Positions 10,401-21,191 of a stretch of DNA of 64,000 nt are shown piece after piece. The position numbers were made by a program, and so were the translations under genes. The notes beneath the pieces are model-generated. The model searched no databases. It was not told the origin of the DNA and saw nothing but the letters and a program-made list of their open reading frames with translations. Origin of the DNA: Bolinopsis microptera (Eukaryota; Ctenophora; Tentaculata; Lobata; Bolinopsidae); assembly GCF_026151205.1 (NCBI RefSeq), contig NC_087082.1, positions 17,329,401 through 17,393,400 of the forward strand, written 5' to 3'. The number at the start of each line of letters is the position of its first letter. Position 1 is the stretch's first letter.

Positions 10401-13400
10401 GGTTTTCTATTCTGCAAAAGTATTTCCTTGCGTTTGAATTGAAATAAAGACGATCCTGTGTTTAAAATAACTGGATCTTAACTCTAATGATACGTTCTTA
10501 TGCAACCGAAGCTTTCGCTTCTTCAAACTATTTCTGATAAAATCAATTCCTTACCGGTAAGGGGTAGGGAGATCATTGAAGTCGGAGAATACGACATGAT
10601 AAGAGCTCCGCTGCAACACCACAGTGCACTGGAGGAATATCTTCCTCCCTCCGGTCCCTCTCATAGATACAACACTGCTTTGTGGGTTGTTTATACAGAA
10701 TCCACCCGACCACTCACAGTCTACCACGTCAGGAATACATATTGATAGTAGCTGAGGGGGTGAGTGGTAACAAGTGGTAACTAGTGGTAACTAGTGGTAA
10801 CTAGTGGTAACTAGTGGTAACTAGTGGTAACTAGTGGTAACTAAGATTATACCACAAAACAGGAATAGTTAATTATTTTTAAAAGTTTAGGCAAAAATCT
10901 TAAATAATGACCGACCTGATCTAGATCGTTACGAGGCCAGGAGAAGGGCATGATAGAGTTTGGAGCAGCCTCAGTAACTGGCTCTTTGTCTGGAGTCCAG
11001 TCTGAGGATTCAGCCCTGGGGGATTGTGGACTAGATATTGGGGGCGACAAAAGTGATAAAGCACTTTAGAGGACCAATTGTAAAGAGTCAAATGTTCAAT
11101 TCTAAACAGGATATCATCTTGTGGTATATAAGGATTAAGGACTAACTCAGCACAAGAAAATAGTTCTTAAAGCGATGGTTGTCATTTGGGCACCCGAAAA
11201 AAAATTGCAAATTTTTAGAGTTAGCTTGTAGCCGATACAACATCCTACAAGTAGGTTAAATTTAGAATTCCGCCACCCCTCCCTGTAGCACGTAAATAGA
11301 CCCGGAGTAACACGCACGCGAGAGCGGTATTACGAAATGAGGAGGCATCGATTTCACTGGAGTCGGGCCAACACATACTTCACAACACAATACTACGGCT
11401 GGAAGCGGTGAATAATAATTGCATTTCATTACTGTAAACAAGCATGCCAATACGGAACATTATATCAGAAATTTAAGAAAAAGAAATGTCAATACTTTTT
11501 TTCAGGAAAAGTACATTTTCCTATTGTTCTGGTACTGTTATTGACAACGTAATTACTAATTTGATAATACAATGTAATATTACAATGTCTAGGGCAACGA
11601 TTGCCCATCTTTCGACTTGAGCGAAACGTAGCCTGTGTAGGGTTCTCCATTTTCATTCGGAAACTTTGCCCTGATTTGGCTGACAACACATGCAGGCAAA
11701 ATATACCTCACATTCCTATCGAAATCTCGACATGATAGCATATTGATAAAGGTTCTATATGCCATGAAGCGTAGTTCCTTTTGGTTCAACTTCTTCTTGA
11801 GAAACCTATCTCTTTTATCAGGGTCTGTAATGTTCATAGAATACATGTATCTACTGTAAACTAGTCCATCCTCACTGACGACAAGTTCTTTAAACATCCC
11901 AACCTGGCTGATGCACCGATGCTCTCCTCGATGCGCAGTAATGAAATGCGATTCGTTGCAGCAAACGTGCTCCTTCTCTGTGTCCATCAGCTTGCATTCC
12001 CCGCATGAACACCACTCTTCAACGGGACGATGAAGCCTGTCTTGATTTATGTTAGCGTACAGAGAGTTGTCAGACTCGGGTAGCTCCAGGTCCTCGTCAC
12101 TTTCATATGCTGGAGGGTCGACCCATTCGTTATCACTTGGGTGATCTGAACCCGGCTGTAATTCTGGATAAAAATGTCGATAATCCTCTTTTGTGGTCTT
12201 TTGAAGACGACATCCACGTTCCCTCGTGTACGAGTTTGCCTGAGCATACGTATTTTATCGTCACCGAAAGGCACACGGTATAGCTGTCCAAGACCTTAGC
12301 ACTACTCCCACATTCTGGACACCATTTGAACAATTGAAGTAGTTGGTTCACGGAGACGATCGCCCACCAAAAATCAGTTAAGATTTTCCTCTTATCTTTT
12401 TTCTTCCGGGGTCCAGATGGCTTGATTCGTGGACGGTGGGAGGAAGGGGGGCAGTAGTCAGAGTCAGAGTCAGATTCAGAAGTTTCAAAGTCAGAATCGG
12501 AGTCTGATAGTGATGAGCTATTTCCATCATCAGGAAGCCAATGCATATCATCTTCACTATCAATATTATCATGTTCAGTTGGAGCATCGTTCAAATTAGG
12601 ATCCTGATCCACCGTGAGGATTTCCGAAGTATCCTGGCTGGGAGCTTCGTTTTCATTTTCCGCAAAATCTTCACTACTGTTTGCCGCAGGCACTGTGTAG
12701 GGATACGCACTGGTGTCTATAGACGATCTAAACTCGTGCATTTCCTTCAGCACCCGCCGATTTATTCGTGCTCTCTTGCTCGGAATATCGTCTTGCTCCG
12801 AAAGGACTGCACCCCCAATGCGTCCCTTTCTGGGTGGGTATTGGGAACAGCGTCTTCCCGAAGTCTTAGCTTCATACGTTTTCTGTAGCCAGTTGTCTTC
12901 ATGAAGTTAAAATCACCAAAATTATAATCTGAATCACTGAAGTGGTCCGAACACACCTTGTAAGTTTTCATTTTGGTCTTCGAAACATGTTCAGGTTGTC
13001 GATTTATCCTCAGGTCCCATCTCTTTCTCATTTTGTCGTCTGTGGGAACGCAGTGAAATATCAAAAACTGTCGTCCAGGCCGCTTACTGTTCTGACCACT
13101 TCTGTGTGTACAACCCCCTACCACACATGAAGAAGGCATCTTGGAGTCCGGATTCGTGTAGAAGTTATACTTGTAGCTGCTAACAACCTTATATTTCCAT
13201 AGGAACCACTGTACTGCAAGAATATTTTTTGGATGACAGGTTATCGAATAATAATGCGTATTCTGATACGATATTATTTATAGAAGGTACACCGCGTTCA
13301 AAAGACTGTCGATCTCACGAATTTTACCACCCGGTATATTCAAACTTCGATGCTCGGGCATGGCACAGTAGCTCGGTTGAACGATGGATGTTTTGCCATG

Positions 13401-16400
13401 CTGTAGGTACTTTTTACACGGTACCACATCAAAAGTACGGTAGATATTGTTAATGTTAACACGGCAAGTTGTATGTACAAAGAAAATACGGTAGATACTG
13501 TTAACCTTGAAGTTGACCCGATATTACATTGAAAAAGCACGAAAGAAAACAGTCCTGCTGTGAGAAAACTCGTAAACTAATACAGTAGTCACTACAATTG
13601 AAAAGCAAATGCCTAGTTTCTGATTTATCCGCCAAAAAATAGAAAGAAAACATAACGATGGTTTATGCCAATTATTACCGTTTACCGCTTATTGGTTACT
13701 GGAGAAATGAACAGAAAATCGTCTCTACAGTACACTCAGGTCAAAACCCGGAACAAAACAAACAACCACAACTGGAGATATGCGATGATTTAGTAATCTG
13801 TTTACACTGTTTATACACGTTAAGTGATTGCCCCCGGCCAGACATAACCTCTCCATGCCTCCTCATTGCGTGGCTTTGAAATCGATACGGAGCGCTCTAA
13901 CTCGGTGTGTGAACTATTTTGGGACCTCTGTGCTGGTGGGAATTGAGAAGCATGTTGTAACAGGGCGTATAAGCGGTCATGAACGTAAATTAAAATAAAT
14001 CGATTTTAAATGATGACGATCGCTGGCTATAAGAGGCTTGGTGACTTTTCTACTATTTCGAGGTGTTTGTTCGTGGGAAATGGGAATATATTATTAAGAT
14101 GTGTAACCCCCCCGGCCTAATTTAGTATTGATATCATTACTTATAAGGAAAATCATAATAATTTCGATCTAAGTAAACAATTATTCAGTAAAGAAGTGAG
14201 ACCTGAACATTAAAAAGGGGGAATGGGGATTATTTCTTGAGGATTTTAATGAGGAAATTGTATGCAGGGCTAAAAGCGTGGTCACACACATTGATGTTAT
14301 TATCGTTATAGTTTAACGTTGATAGTAGAGGCTGTGTTTCCTGGTGCGCTCACTACTCTTTACACCATCTTGGTCCATAGCTCATGTTTAGAAACTTGTG
14401 TGAGTATCATTAGGCCTGACATCACAGCTCAACGGTACTCACAGAGGACGCAGTACGGGGTGGTGGTTTTCCGGAGCAATAGCTCACAGCTCATTGCCGC
14501 GATCTGAGAGCCAACCAGATCCTCGTATGAGGTAGGTTACCTAATATGAGGATTCTGGTTGGCTCTCAGATAAAGATAACTCGGGTAACGATCTGGGAAA
14601 GTTCACGATTGGCGGCCACTCTAAACTAATGGTGTGGAAAATGTGGCCCTTATATTATGTACTTGAAGATCTCTGTTGCAACTCCTTGTGGCCCTGGGCT
14701 TAAAGTATTTTAAACCTATCATTGTTATAGATGTGTAACCCCCTAATTTAGTATTGATACCATTACTTATTATAAGAAAAATCATAATAATTTCGATCTA
14801 AGTAAACAATTATTCAGTAAAGAAGTGAGACCTGAACAATGAACATTAAAAAGGGGGAATGGGGATTATTTATTGGGGATTTTAATGATGAAAATTGTAT
14901 GCAGGGCTAAAAGCGTGGTCACACACATTTATTTTATTATCGTTATAGTTTAAAATTGATAGTACAGGCTGTGTTTCCTGGTGCGCTCACTACTCTTTAC
15001 ACCATCTTGGTCCATAGCTCATGTTAAGAAACTTCAGTGAGTATCATTAGGCCTGACATCACAGCTCAACGGTACTCACAGAGGACGCAGTACGGGGTGG
15101 TGGTTTTCCGGAGCAATAGCTCACAGCTCATTGCCACGATCTGAGAGCCAACCAGATCCTCGTACGAGGTAGGTTACCTAATATGAGGATTCTGGTTGGC
15201 TCTCAGATAAAGATAACTCGGGTAATGATCTGGGAAAGTTCACGATTGGCGGCCACTCTAAACTAATGGTGTGCCACATGTGGCCCTTATATTATGTACT
15301 TGAAGATCTCTGTTGCAACTCCTTGTGGCCCTGGGCTTAAAGTATTTTAAACATATCATTGTTGTTGAGAGATGACGTGGTCACTGGTCATATGTAATAT
15401 GTCATTTGTCACCGGTCATATGATTCACATACTATAGTTCGACACGTACTCTCCTTCGACAACTAAAGTTCGATAGAAATCACCCCTGTCGAACTAAAGT
15501 CCAGGTACCGTACTCTAGTTCGACATAGTCGAAGTTTAGGACTTGTTGAACTATCCGTCTTACCAATCCTTATTCCTTGCTTTTACAGAACTATAATCTT
15601 AGCCAACGATCTACTGCAAATCTTATGTTTTCTCTCAGTATCTATACCAGCATCCTGTATATTATGTGATTTAGTCCCCCTGTCTTATGCCAGAGGGAGC
15701 TGTAACAATTTAGTTCAGTGTAAGCACGAAACGGCTTTAATGTCTACATAGCTGGTACTTGTTATTCTGACTTGCCATCCATTCTTTGGGAAAGGTCCGC
15801 CCTAATGTCATAGGATGGGTATACGACAGTACGGGGTGGTGCTAAAGGCCAATTCAGCGCAGCTTTCAGCGCAATCACATGACACTCATATCACTAGTCA
15901 TCATTTTACGGGGCCATAGCTCACGATCTGAGAGCCGACCAGGATCTTCATAGACAAGAATCGGGGAAAGCTCACGATTTGCAGCTACTCTATGCTACGT
16001 TTTCATAGACTTCTCCGCCATCCTAGACCTCTTTTAAACCTATCATTGTTGTTGTCGAAGAGACAGATGGTCATTGGTAATGGCTAATGTCACTGGCCTT
16101 GTCAGTTGTCACTGGTCACTGGCCAAATAACTCTTTAACGAACAGACTTGACAATAACGCGAAGCAAGTGGTGAGTATCAGCTGCTCTAAGTTATCTGTC
16201 AGTATCCATACCGCGACCGGTATCTTGTTTATCCTGTGACTTATTCCTCCTGTCTGATTCCAGAAGGAGCTGTCTGTAGTTAACCTTAAGGTAGAACGAC
16301 CATCTTGCGATCTTTGATTCATAATTGTCGTCGGTCATTTTGGTATTCGTGCCATCTTTCAACTTAACCAATGAAGATATAATTCTCCCCATATCGTTTC

Positions 16401-17797
16401 AATCAATGAAACATTGTTATCATTAAAAAAAGAAGTTTCAAAATTGTTTAATTTAACCGTCTATGGCCATTCATTTCTTAACTTCCTACCCAGTAAAACC
16501 AAACATCACTAATGATATGAAAGGGAGGGGGGCCGGGGGGCGGGGGGGCCAAGGGGAGGGGCCGGGGGACCGCGGGGGGAGGGGTCGAGGGGCCGATGGG
16601 GAGGGGCCGAGGGGGAGGGGGCAAGAACGGAAAAATAAACCCTCCCAAAAGTCAGTACTCACATGAGAGTGTGGTTGTTGACTTGGTACCACTGAGCGTA
16701 AAGGAGCCGTTGTGAAGAGTGGTTCTCTAGATGGTATCTAGATACTATCCTCACTGTTGTGGTGTTAGAGAACAGACCCGCTCCCACTGAACACATTAGG
16801 TGTAAATAATCCCAACGAAGTAAAGGGATTATTTTGCAAATTTATACTATCAGGAACAACAGATTTGTTCATTAGATTAAGTTTTAAGGGCTAGCAAAAT
16901 CGAAGCAGCGAAGTTAATGGTGCGAAATCTTCAAGACCAAAATGGCATGAATATAAGTAGATGACTTACTTTGTCAGGCCGCATTTGCCCCTGGGCACAC
17001 TTGAGAGAGACCAGCCCCAGAGGCTTAGCAAGGTCGATACCAGCACTCCAGTGAGGTCTTACCTGGATAGAGTGAGTATTTGAATGATAAAAAACAAAAT
17101 TAATAGTTAAAAAACTAAACTAAAAAAACTAAATTAATAGTTATCACATACAGATTGGTATAAAAATTCGGCAATTTAGTCTTCCAATTAGTTCAATACA
17201 GGCCAAGGCGAATAAATAAAAGATATAGTGTTCAAATGAGATATAGACTGAAAAACAGGTCGTGATACCTTGCGATACTGCTTGCCAATGCGTATGCTCA
17301 TTGCTCAAGCGTTGAGGATGTGTCTCATTGCTGTAATCAAACATAAGGGGATGAAGACTTCTCGCAGCCTCGTGAGCTTCATACTGACATGCTGCGGGAG
17401 ATTGGGTTATGGTACCCAATATTATGGTAAAAGAGCATCTTTTATCATCCTTTAAATGATATAAACCGAATAACCAAAAGGCATGGTAAAACATGAATGG
17501 CTTACTTCTGTTGAGAGAATACGAGAGGGTAGACAGTAAGGTTGACCACCACAAACTTCACATACAGCACAATCTTCCAGCAGAACTTGCTGACTATCTC
17601 ACATCTCACGTGTATGGGTAGTTTCCTATCCTTCTCATCGCTTGTCATGAAGGTTTTACGGGAAGTTGAAGTGCCGAGATAAGGGAACTGGAGCTTGTAG
17701 AACTGGGGGAAACCGTCTAGTTGGAATGCACAGAAGATGTCTGTAGAGGGGTTTATGTCGTAGAATGAGAGGGATTGGGAGTGCTGGATCACACCAC
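7476..17797 (-). CDS. VPS13-like lipid-transfer protein, C-terminal part (copy A)
   Basis: Minus-strand exons give the C-terminal portion of a VPS13 (chorein) family protein, a bridge-like lipid transporter at organelle contact sites. Exons 17,506-17,797, 16,970-17,055, 16,663-16,786, 10,916-11,030 and 10,555-10,751 form the VAB/SHR-BD adaptor-binding region (motifs PFSWPRNDLDQ, CEWSGGF, VVFSDFNDLP). Exon 8,844-10,411 continues with RIENHSL and PYHWDEP. Exons 8,557-8,725 and 8,095-8,343 are the amphipathic ATG2-C-like segment (KPAAGLLDFASGT). Exon 7,476-7,978 is the PH-like C-terminus. No exon for the chorein N-terminus is visible upstream, so the gene is 5'-truncated or continues out of sight. 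The junction 16,970 to 16,786 does not keep phase with the splice sites I see. The 5.6-kb intron 11,031-16,662 is full of repeats and a THAP/P2X7-C unit. Confidence 0.85.
10761..10843. repeat. 10-bp minisatellite (AGTGGTAACT)n in a VPS13-like intron
   Basis: About eight direct copies of a 10-bp unit lie in the intron 10,752-10,915, immediately upstream (minus sense) of the acceptor at 10,751/10,752. The homologous array in copy B is 57,938-58,029. The first unit here differs (AGTGGTAACA). Confidence 0.9.
11031..11588. other. Intronic non-coding segment
   Basis: Part of the long VPS13-like intron. I see no domain-like frame. The segment from 11,441 onward is where copy B carries a 2.85-kb insertion (58,627-61,479). 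Confidence 0.5.
11589..12240 (-). CDS. P2X7-type C-terminal domain protein (copy A)
   Basis: A minus-strand open frame, read through about 12,240, encodes a domain related to the cytoplasmic C-terminus of vertebrate P2X7 (P2XR_C family). It has the Cys-rich start EEWCSCGECK, then HVCC, then FMAYRTF, RNVRYILPACVV, IRAKFP and YTGYVSL. In this family those Cys/His positions form a dinuclear zinc site. No channel helices precede it, so this is not a P2X receptor; stand-alone domains of this type are widespread in cnidarians and other invertebrates. It lies directly downstream of THAP sequence on the same strand, so it may be the last exon or a shifted frame of that gene. The acceptor may be the CTCAG at about 12,241. 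Function unknown. Confidence 0.7.
12133..13139 (-). pseudogene. THAP zinc-finger gene, frame broken (copy A)
   Basis: ATG at 13,139 opens a THAP DNA-binding domain: MPSSCVVGGC at the start (C2 of C2CH), the central VCSDHF, and AVPN near residue 100. This frame stops near 12,762. A second frame (12,753-12,133) continues with a Glu/Asp/Ser-rich acidic stretch, a basic PRIKPSGPRKKK, and a Cys pair WCPECG. Copy B has 13 extra bases at the break (about 62,868-62,880) that join the two frames, so copy A has probably lost 13 bp. THAP proteins are often derived from P-element-like transposases, and the position inside a host intron with repeats suggests a domesticated or mobile unit. Binding target unknown. 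Confidence 0.7.
13140..14098. other. Non-coding segment upstream of THAP unit
   Basis: No gene recognised. Contains short A/T-rich direct repeats (ACGGTAGATA at 13,438 and 13,489). Copy B matches this stretch up to about 13,936, where the window ends. Confidence 0.5.
14099..15362. repeat. 632-bp tandem duplication (2 units plus a diverged third part)
   Basis: The segment starting ATGTGTAAC at 14,099 is repeated from 14,731 with few differences, so the period is about 632 bp. Further fragments of the family recur at 15,830-16,060 and 16,140-16,310, including GGGCCATAGCTCACGATCTG and AAACCTATCATTGTTG. Each full unit carries a hairpin (14,504-14,569 and 15,138-15,203) with arms CTGAGAGCCAACCAGA / TCTGGTTGGCTCTCAG. 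It appears to be a non-autonomous repeat family; I do not recognise its class. Confidence 0.85.
15363..16520. other. Diverged repeats, no confident gene
   Basis: Contains several GTTCGAC/GTCGAAC motifs (15,439-15,535) and fragments of the preceding repeat family. Two overlapping minus-strand frames at 16,116-16,392 (66 and 68 codons) resemble a short polyprotein-like start (KIARWSFYLKVNYRQ) but match nothing I can name. I do not call them genes. Confidence 0.4.
16523..16621. repeat. G-rich tract, possible G-quadruplex
   Basis: About 100 bp made of G4-G8 runs broken by CC, AA or C on the plus strand. It lies in a VPS13-like intron, 42 bp beyond the donor of the exon 16,663-16,786. The many G runs could fold into quadruplexes on the non-template strand. 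Frames on both strands here are composition artefacts. Confidence 0.8.
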
Positions 17798-18021
17798 CTG
17801 CAAGGCAGTGTGTTAAGTTTTTTGGTTTTTGAGGGGGTGCAATGAATTTCAGTTTTAATCTTTCGTTGGAAATATCTAACGGTCTAGATAATCGGCTGGG
17901 AAGTAAAATGGTCAAAAAATATCGAGTTTGGAAAAAGTTTTTGTGTTTTGATCCAATCAGTTGTTTGAATTTCAATTCTTATCTGCTGTAGATAAGCGAT
18001 GTAAACAAGTTCGACTATGTG

Positions 18022-20176
18022 ATGTTATCTATACTTCTACTGGTACTGACTCTCTGCTTACTGACTACCAATGCCAATAAAGGTTAGTACCCATTATTAT
18101 TATAGTTGTTAACAGTTCTTACTTTACAACAGTGATATCCAATACAAGGAGGTGTCACAACAAAAACATTTACTCTCAAATTAGCTGCACGCTTAGATTA
18201 GTTACTTGATTACAACTAATATTATTAGTTATTAATTATCATAACACTTAATAGGGAAAGTGACTCTGATAGCTACTTGTGACGATGTCCTGGAAGTGTA
18301 TCTTGATGGAGTTCAACATGAACAACAAGACGGTACCCTTAGAATTTGGTATCGATCGACAGCGTTCCAGACATCAGAAGCATTGAGGGTGATAGCATTG
18401 AAAGGTAGTGACAAAAGTATTAATTATCATTGGGGTATGATAGCATCACTACAGAACGAGGAAGGAGAGACAATCTTCGTGACAGACACTAACTGGAAAT
18501 GCTCATCGGTCGAGGAAGAAGGATGGGAGCTGTCAGGATTTCAAGATAGTTCAGATAACTGGCAGAGTGCTTCTAAGATAGCTGACCACGGTGACGCTCC
18601 CTGGTATAATATAGCTGCAATATCACGTGATGCAGACTGGATCTGGGCAGTCGGAGGTACAGCAGGTTCCACAGTTTACTGTCGCGGAGTAGTAAGACCA
18701 GGTGAGAAAATACATTTTAGTGGGAGCTGGGATCGTTCTGTTGACTTTTGTTCTGTTGACTGTAGTGAAATTTATCAAGTTGTACACATTGACAATCGGT
18801 GGCCGGTGCGGTGGGAAATATTGTTTAAATGTACTTTATTTATTGGCAAAATTCATGAAAAACTTCAGTCTAGTACAGAATTATATTGACATAAACTAGC
18901 GTATAAACTATAATGTAAGAATGTAGATAATTTATGTATCATAATTTCAGAATGCACCACTCTCGACTCAACATGGGGAAACGTTCAGACTGAGCCAGTA
19001 CTGCCAGTTGACCTCGATATAGAGATAAAGTTCACTTGTCTAGCAGACCATATCCACAAGGGTGCCAGCAAGGGAACTTGTCAGAGCGGTGCTGTAGTCC
19101 CGACTAACGGACCTCCACCTCAGTGCTCTTCAATAGGTAAGTAACACAACTTTACAAACTTATGGCGTTAGTGCTGAGTTTAATATTGGGGAACTCCCCA
19201 ATCAATCAATTCGATCATAAATCTATTCAATACAACAAACTGAAAACTGTCCAAGTAAACGGCTAGAAATTCTAGTTTATAAGCGGTAAACTAAAAGTTT
19301 GGACAATTTAAAACAATTTTGGGGGAAGAGGTACGGTAAATTGGAGTACGGTAAATTGGGGTCCGTTAAATTGGAGTACGGTAAATTGGGGAATGGTAAA
19401 TTGGAGCTTTTCGGTAAATTGGGATACAGTAAATTGGGGTACGGTAAATTGGAGTACAGTAACTCAGGGTACGGTAAATCTTTTACTGTATTACTACCTT
19501 ACCTAGATATTACATATTTCCCCTGTATGAACTTGAAAAAGGTGTAAAATACAGCGAACTGTGCACGATATAAAGAAATCTCTTCTTTCTCACAGTACGA
19601 TAATATAGAAGTAAGTAGCTGTAATATATTCCGCTTCATTATGTTATGATAGTCATTACTATTACGAATAATTAATAATCTGAAAATTAAATATTTTTTA
19701 GATTACTGGGTAAGTTATATTAAAATATTAACACCAGATATAATATTTAATGTCAATAAATGAAGTTAAAAAGTGACAGGGTTTAGAATTACCACGTGAC
19801 CAAGTTTAATCTAAATCTGGGTTTCAGGTGTGAAACAACTGTAAAGCTGTAAGCTGGTCCGTAAAGAACCACGTAGATTTTAGAGGCACAGCAAGGTCGC
19901 AAGGAATAATAATATCCACTGAGTTTGTCGGGTAAGGCACATAACCAACAGCAAAATACACAAGTTGTTTTATAATAATACTACTTTGCTATTACAGTTA
20001 TCACGATTGCCTATAATATCGAATGATTGAATTGCCCGACCAATCCATTTCTAACAGGACTACTTTTTTCAGAAGATCTAAGAATGGTTCAGTTTAAAGG
20101 CCTACACATGACCCTGGTGGTGGAGATAGCCGCTGTAGCTGTTCTCATCAGTGGACAGTCCTCAGCTTTCACCTAA
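18022..20176 (+). CDS. Small lectin-like / Sushi / membrane-anchored surface protein
   Basis: Four exons: 18,022-18,082, 18,255-18,701, 18,951-19,136 and 20,073-20,176. They join in phase 1 and total 798 bp (265 residues). Exon 1 encodes a signal peptide (MLSILLLVLTLCLLTTNA). Exon 2 is one domain with the pattern TCDDVLEVYLDG, TDTNWKC, PWYN, DWIWA and STVYCRG, seen in many invertebrate secreted proteins and resembling a galactose-binding-like fold. Exon 3 is a short Cys-rich, Sushi-like module. Exon 4 ends with a hydrophobic helix (LVVEIAAVAVLISG) and five residues, so it is probably a membrane anchor or GPI-type signal. It is divergent from the VPS13-like gene, whose nearest visible exon is 225 bp away. 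Sugar binding is inference. Confidence 0.8.
19325..19485. repeat. Short (GGTAAATTGGRGTAC)n repeat
   Basis: About ten imperfect units of 10-15 bp with the core GGTAAATTGG lie in the last intron of the lectin-like gene. The 82-codon frame across it is an artefact of the repeat. Confidence 0.8.
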
Positions 20177-20191
20177 CATCGCTAAAAGTAG

Positions 20192-20515
20192 CCCACAGAG
20201 CCCCCCCACCCCCCACAGAGCCCCCCCCCCCCCACAGAGCTCCCCTCCCCCCACAGAGCTCCCCCCCCCCACAGAGCCCCCCCTCCCCCCACAGAGCCCC
20301 CCCCCCACAGAGCTCCCCTCCCCCCACAGAGCTCCCCTCCCCCCACAGAGCCCCCCCCACAGAGCCCCCCCCCCCACAGAGCCCCCCCCCACAGAGACCC
20401 CCCCTCCCCACAGAGCTCCCCCCCACAGAGCCCCCCCCCCCCCCCCCCACAGAGCTCCCCCCCCCCCCATAGAGCCCCCCTCCCCCACAGAGCCCCCCCC
20501 CCCCCCACAGAGTCC
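20192..20515. repeat. (CACAGAG-C7-16)n polypyrimidine array
   Basis: About twenty ACAGAG steps separated by runs of C, occasionally CCCCTCCCC, start just after the stop codon of the lectin-like gene, so it may be in its 3' UTR. Stop-free frames occur in nearly every phase on both strands only because of composition. Confidence 0.9.
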
Positions 20516-21186
20516 TACCTGGACCACACATCTGATACTTACTCAGTCAGCAGCTGACTAAGATAGACTCTAAGAAAAGAACTTTAAACTTGAAGTATGG
20601 TCCTGAGCACAGCATTATTTTGTATATCCTGGATTGTGGACAGTACGTCATAAGATTTAACAAAGTATTCTGAATTGTTGGTTGTTTGATTTCGATTTCA
20701 CAGAATTTGTTGCAAATGATATATACAAAATTGATCGACTTTTGATTTTATTTTGCTCATAAAATATGGTACCTTGGAGGTTCTTCATGGACGGTCGACG
20801 GACATTATTAGAGTACTGACAAATAGAGTCGTGCATAACTGTTCCTACTTGCAATAAAGTCCGTCCTAGTAGGGCCTTGAAAGTATTAGGGCTTAATTTG
20901 TTTTACTACTTACGTCCCTGAGTTATTATTTTTAAGGTATATTGTGTTGTATTTGATATTTAAATTGTTCGATTTATTCAGTATTTTATGAGAACTGATA
21001 TTACGTGTCTCATTTCAACCAAGAATGAAATAAATTTCAAGGTATGTTCTTATCTCAGATTAATAAAAAAACAAAAAGCGCACAGAGACTCAAACGTTAA
21101 AGACGGATCTGTTTCATCTAATCCTGGACCAGGCAAAAGTCCTGCTCACATTGGGACGTCCGCTCGGTTTCTCGATGTAATCCGAC
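20516..21186. other. Intergenic, nothing recognised
   Basis: AT-rich sequence with no domain-like frame and no clear repeat. It ends at the target duplication of the foldback element. Confidence 0.5.
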
Positions 21187-21191
21187 TTATA

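Larger units (their letters stand above)
1..13936. repeat. Segmental duplication, copy A
   Basis: This stretch is nearly identical, in the same orientation, to 48,002-64,000. It contains the 5' part of an adhesion GPCR gene, the C-terminal VPS13-like exons and a THAP/P2X7-C region. It starts before the window, because homology is present from base 1. Its right limit is unknown, because copy B reaches the window end while still matching about 13,936. Copy A lacks the LINE insertions of copy B and has larger minisatellites. A recent tandem duplication, or a retained alternative haplotype in the assembly, would both look like this. Confidence 0.95.

Noticed and set aside
11589..12240. A P2X7 ion-channel gene
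   Set aside because: Only the intracellular C-terminal-type domain is present. No transmembrane or ATP-binding ectodomain sequence is found nearby.
16116..16392. Short minus-strand frames as a retroelement gag
   Set aside because: Too short, overlapping, within a diverged repeat, and without a recognisable motif.
20151..20561. Proline-rich or glycine-rich proteins on both strands
   Set aside because: Low-complexity C/G runs are open in almost all frames; no start, splice or codon-use support.
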